Source: a bacterium (lineage in GTDB: Bacteria > UBA10199 > 2-02-FULL-44-16 > JAAZCA01). From it: a DNA stretch of 7,076 bases. The position numbers and the translations under genes were made by a program. The notes below the pieces were generated by a model, which worked only from the letters and a program-made list of their open reading frames with translations, was not told the DNA's origin and made no database searches. The DNA lies in contig JBAZOP010000121.1 of NCBI GenBank assembly GCA_041648665.1, positions 1 to 7,076 of the forward strand. Reading direction: 5' to 3'. How positions within the stretch are numbered: position 1 is the first letter of the stretch; the number at the start of each line of letters is the position of its first letter. Shown one piece after another: positions 5,997 through 7,076 of this stretch.

Positions 5997-7076
5997 TCAC
6001 GGCCTTTCAAGGATCACGGCCATCCCCTGCCCGCCGCCTATGCACATGGCCGCAAGCCCTGTGGACGCCTTGCCCTCCATCATCGCGTGCACGAGCGTGG
6101 CCACTATGCGCGCGCCGCTGGCGCCGAGCGGGTGCCCCAGCGCGATCGCTCCGCCGTGCACGTTGAGCCTCTTCTCGTCTATCTCGAGTTCGCGCATCAC
6201 GGCGATCGACTGGGACGCGAATGCCTCGTTGAGCTCGATGACGTCTATGTCCGCCAGTTTCATGCCGGCGCGCTCGAGCGCCTTGGGGATCGCGCGTGCC
6301 GGCCCCATGCCCATGAACTCCGGCGCCACACCGGCCACCGCAGCCGCGCGCACCTTCGCGATCGGCGCAGCTCCGATCCTCTTAGCGAACCTCTTGGAGG
6401 CGATCACCGTCATGGCCGCGCCGTCGGTCATGGGCGAGGAGTTGCCGGCGGTGACGCTCCCTCCCTCCAGGAACGCGGGCGGCAGCGCAGCGAGCGCCTC
6501 TATCGAGGTGTCGCCCCTCGGCCCCTCGTCCTGTGCGACCTCGAACTCCCGGCCGTCAGCGGACAGCGCTCGCACCGGCGTCTTCTCGGCGTCGAACTTC
6601 CCCTTCGACTGCGCCAGCACCGCCTTGCGGTGGCTCATGAGCGCAAAGCGATCCTGTTCCTCGCGCGATATGCCGTACGTGCGCGCCACGTTCTCCGCAG
6701 TGAGCCCCATGGAGATGTACGCGTCGGGCGCGTCGTTGCGCATGAGCCTCTCGTTGAGGTTCGGATTGAACCCGCCGATCGGCACGTGGGACATGCTCTC
6801 CACGCCGCCGGCGACGAAGAGCTCGCCGTCGCCGCAGCGGATCGCGCGCGCAGCCTGGGCTATCGCCTCGAGGGAGCTGGCGCAAAAACGGTTGATCGTC
6901 ACTGCGGCTACCCTCTCGGGGAGCCCGGCGAGGAACGAGATGTTGCGCGAGACGTTGTAACCCTGTTCACCCTCCGGCATGGCGCAGCCGATGAGCACGT
7001 CCTCGATCGCGGAGGGGTCGAGCCCCGGTACGCGCGCAAGTGCTGCGCAGAGGACCTGACTCGCTATGTCGTCGAT
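5997..7076 (-). CDS. fadA: Acetyl-CoA acyltransferase (thiolase), partial at N-terminus
   Basis: This thiolase catalyses the last beta-oxidation step, cleaving 3-ketoacyl-CoA with free CoA to acetyl-CoA and a shortened acyl-CoA. The frame is open to the window edge. The 359 visible residues begin IDDIASQVLCAALARVPGLD, so roughly 30 N-terminal residues and the start codon are missing compared with the usual length of about 390. Counting from the edge, the nucleophilic Cys is residue 65 (NRFCASS), the catalytic His is 315 (ALGHPLGASG) and the second Cys is 345 (MCIGGGQG). GGVESMSHVP, NSSPMTDGAA and LNEAFA are also typical thiolase signatures. An apparent start at 6998 is only an internal GTG (Val) codon. 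The partner FadN follows after a 3-base gap in the same frame, as expected for enzymes of one pathway. In Bacillus subtilis the order is the reverse (fadN then fadA). Biosynthetic acetoacetyl-CoA thiolase is a less likely alternative given the FadN partner. Confidence 0.93.
   Translation of the reverse strand: MDDIASQVLCAALARVPGLDPSAIEDVLIGCAMPEGEQGYNVSRNISFLAGLPERVAAVTINRFCASSLEAIAQAARAIRCGDGELFVAGGVESMSHVPIGGFNPNLNERLMRNDAPDAYISMGLTAENVARTYGISREEQDRFALMSHRKAVLAQSKGKFDAEKTPVRALSADGREFEVAQDEGPRGDTSIEALAALPPAFLEGGSVTAGNSSPMTDGAAMTVIASKRFAKRIGAAPIAKVRAAAVAGVAPEFMGMGPARAIPKALERAGMKLADIDVIELNEAFASQSIAVMRELEIDEKRLNVHGGAIALGHPLGASGARIVATLVHAMMEGKASTGLAAMCIGGGQGMAVILERP
6003..6008 (-). promoter_or_regulatory. 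Ribosome binding site for fadN (supports TTG start)
   Basis: GAAAGG lies nine bases upstream of the TTG at 5993, inside the last codons of the thiolase gene. The second possible TTG, at 5981, would be 21 bases away, too far for this site. The spacing therefore favours the first TTG and translational coupling with the thiolase. Confidence 0.5.

Noticed and set aside
6420..6480. CCCTCCCTCC-like run and GGGTCAGGG near 2659 considered as KOPS octamers
   Set aside because: Neither matches GGGNAGGG or its complement exactly.
5575..6960. 461-codon plus-strand frame antisense to the fadN-thiolase pair
   Set aside because: It crosses the boundary between two real genes, is Ser/Ala/Pro-rich and shows no motif. 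It is explained by the G/C-ending codons of the minus-strand genes.

Overview
The window looks like ordinary chromosome from a GC-rich Gram-negative bacterium. LolA implies an outer membrane. The codon use is mostly G/C-ending, yet AUA (Ile) and AGG (Arg) are used freely in all the genes. Together with the FadN-type beta-oxidation enzyme this suggests a deltaproteobacterial or related candidate lineage, but that placement is an inference and not secure. No rRNA, tRNA, mobile element or CRISPR array is visible.

Layout: (1) Positions 1-289, minus strand: the N-terminal part of an exported protein of unknown function with a TPR-like helical segment, cut by the window edge. (2) Positions 290-469: a divergent intergenic region with a textbook sigma70 promoter (TTGACA, 18 bp, TATAAT) reading right into ftsK, and a weaker candidate promoter reading left. 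(3) Positions 470-3605, plus strand: ftsK (cell-division DNA translocase) followed after one base by lolA (periplasmic lipoprotein carrier), an adjacency also known from E. coli and other proteobacteria. (4) Positions 3606-3626: a 21-bp convergent junction with no convincing terminator. (5) Positions 7076-3627, minus strand: a beta-oxidation operon of an acyl-CoA thiolase (fadA type, N-terminus outside the window) followed by a two-domain 3-hydroxyacyl-CoA dehydrogenase/enoyl-CoA hydratase of the Bacillus FadN type.

The two operons are functionally separate. FtsK and LolA serve chromosome segregation/septation and envelope lipoprotein transport. FadN and the thiolase together supply the hydratase, dehydrogenase and thiolytic steps of the fatty-acid beta-oxidation cycle.

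I did not find an undescribed multi-gene system. The most interesting local detail is the thiolase-fadN junction. The two genes lie in the same reading frame, separated only by a UGA stop (followed by C) and one codon, and fadN must start on a non-ATG codon (TTG). Second are the consensus promoter with no Shine-Dalgarno in front of ftsK, and the uncharacterised exported protein divergent from it.
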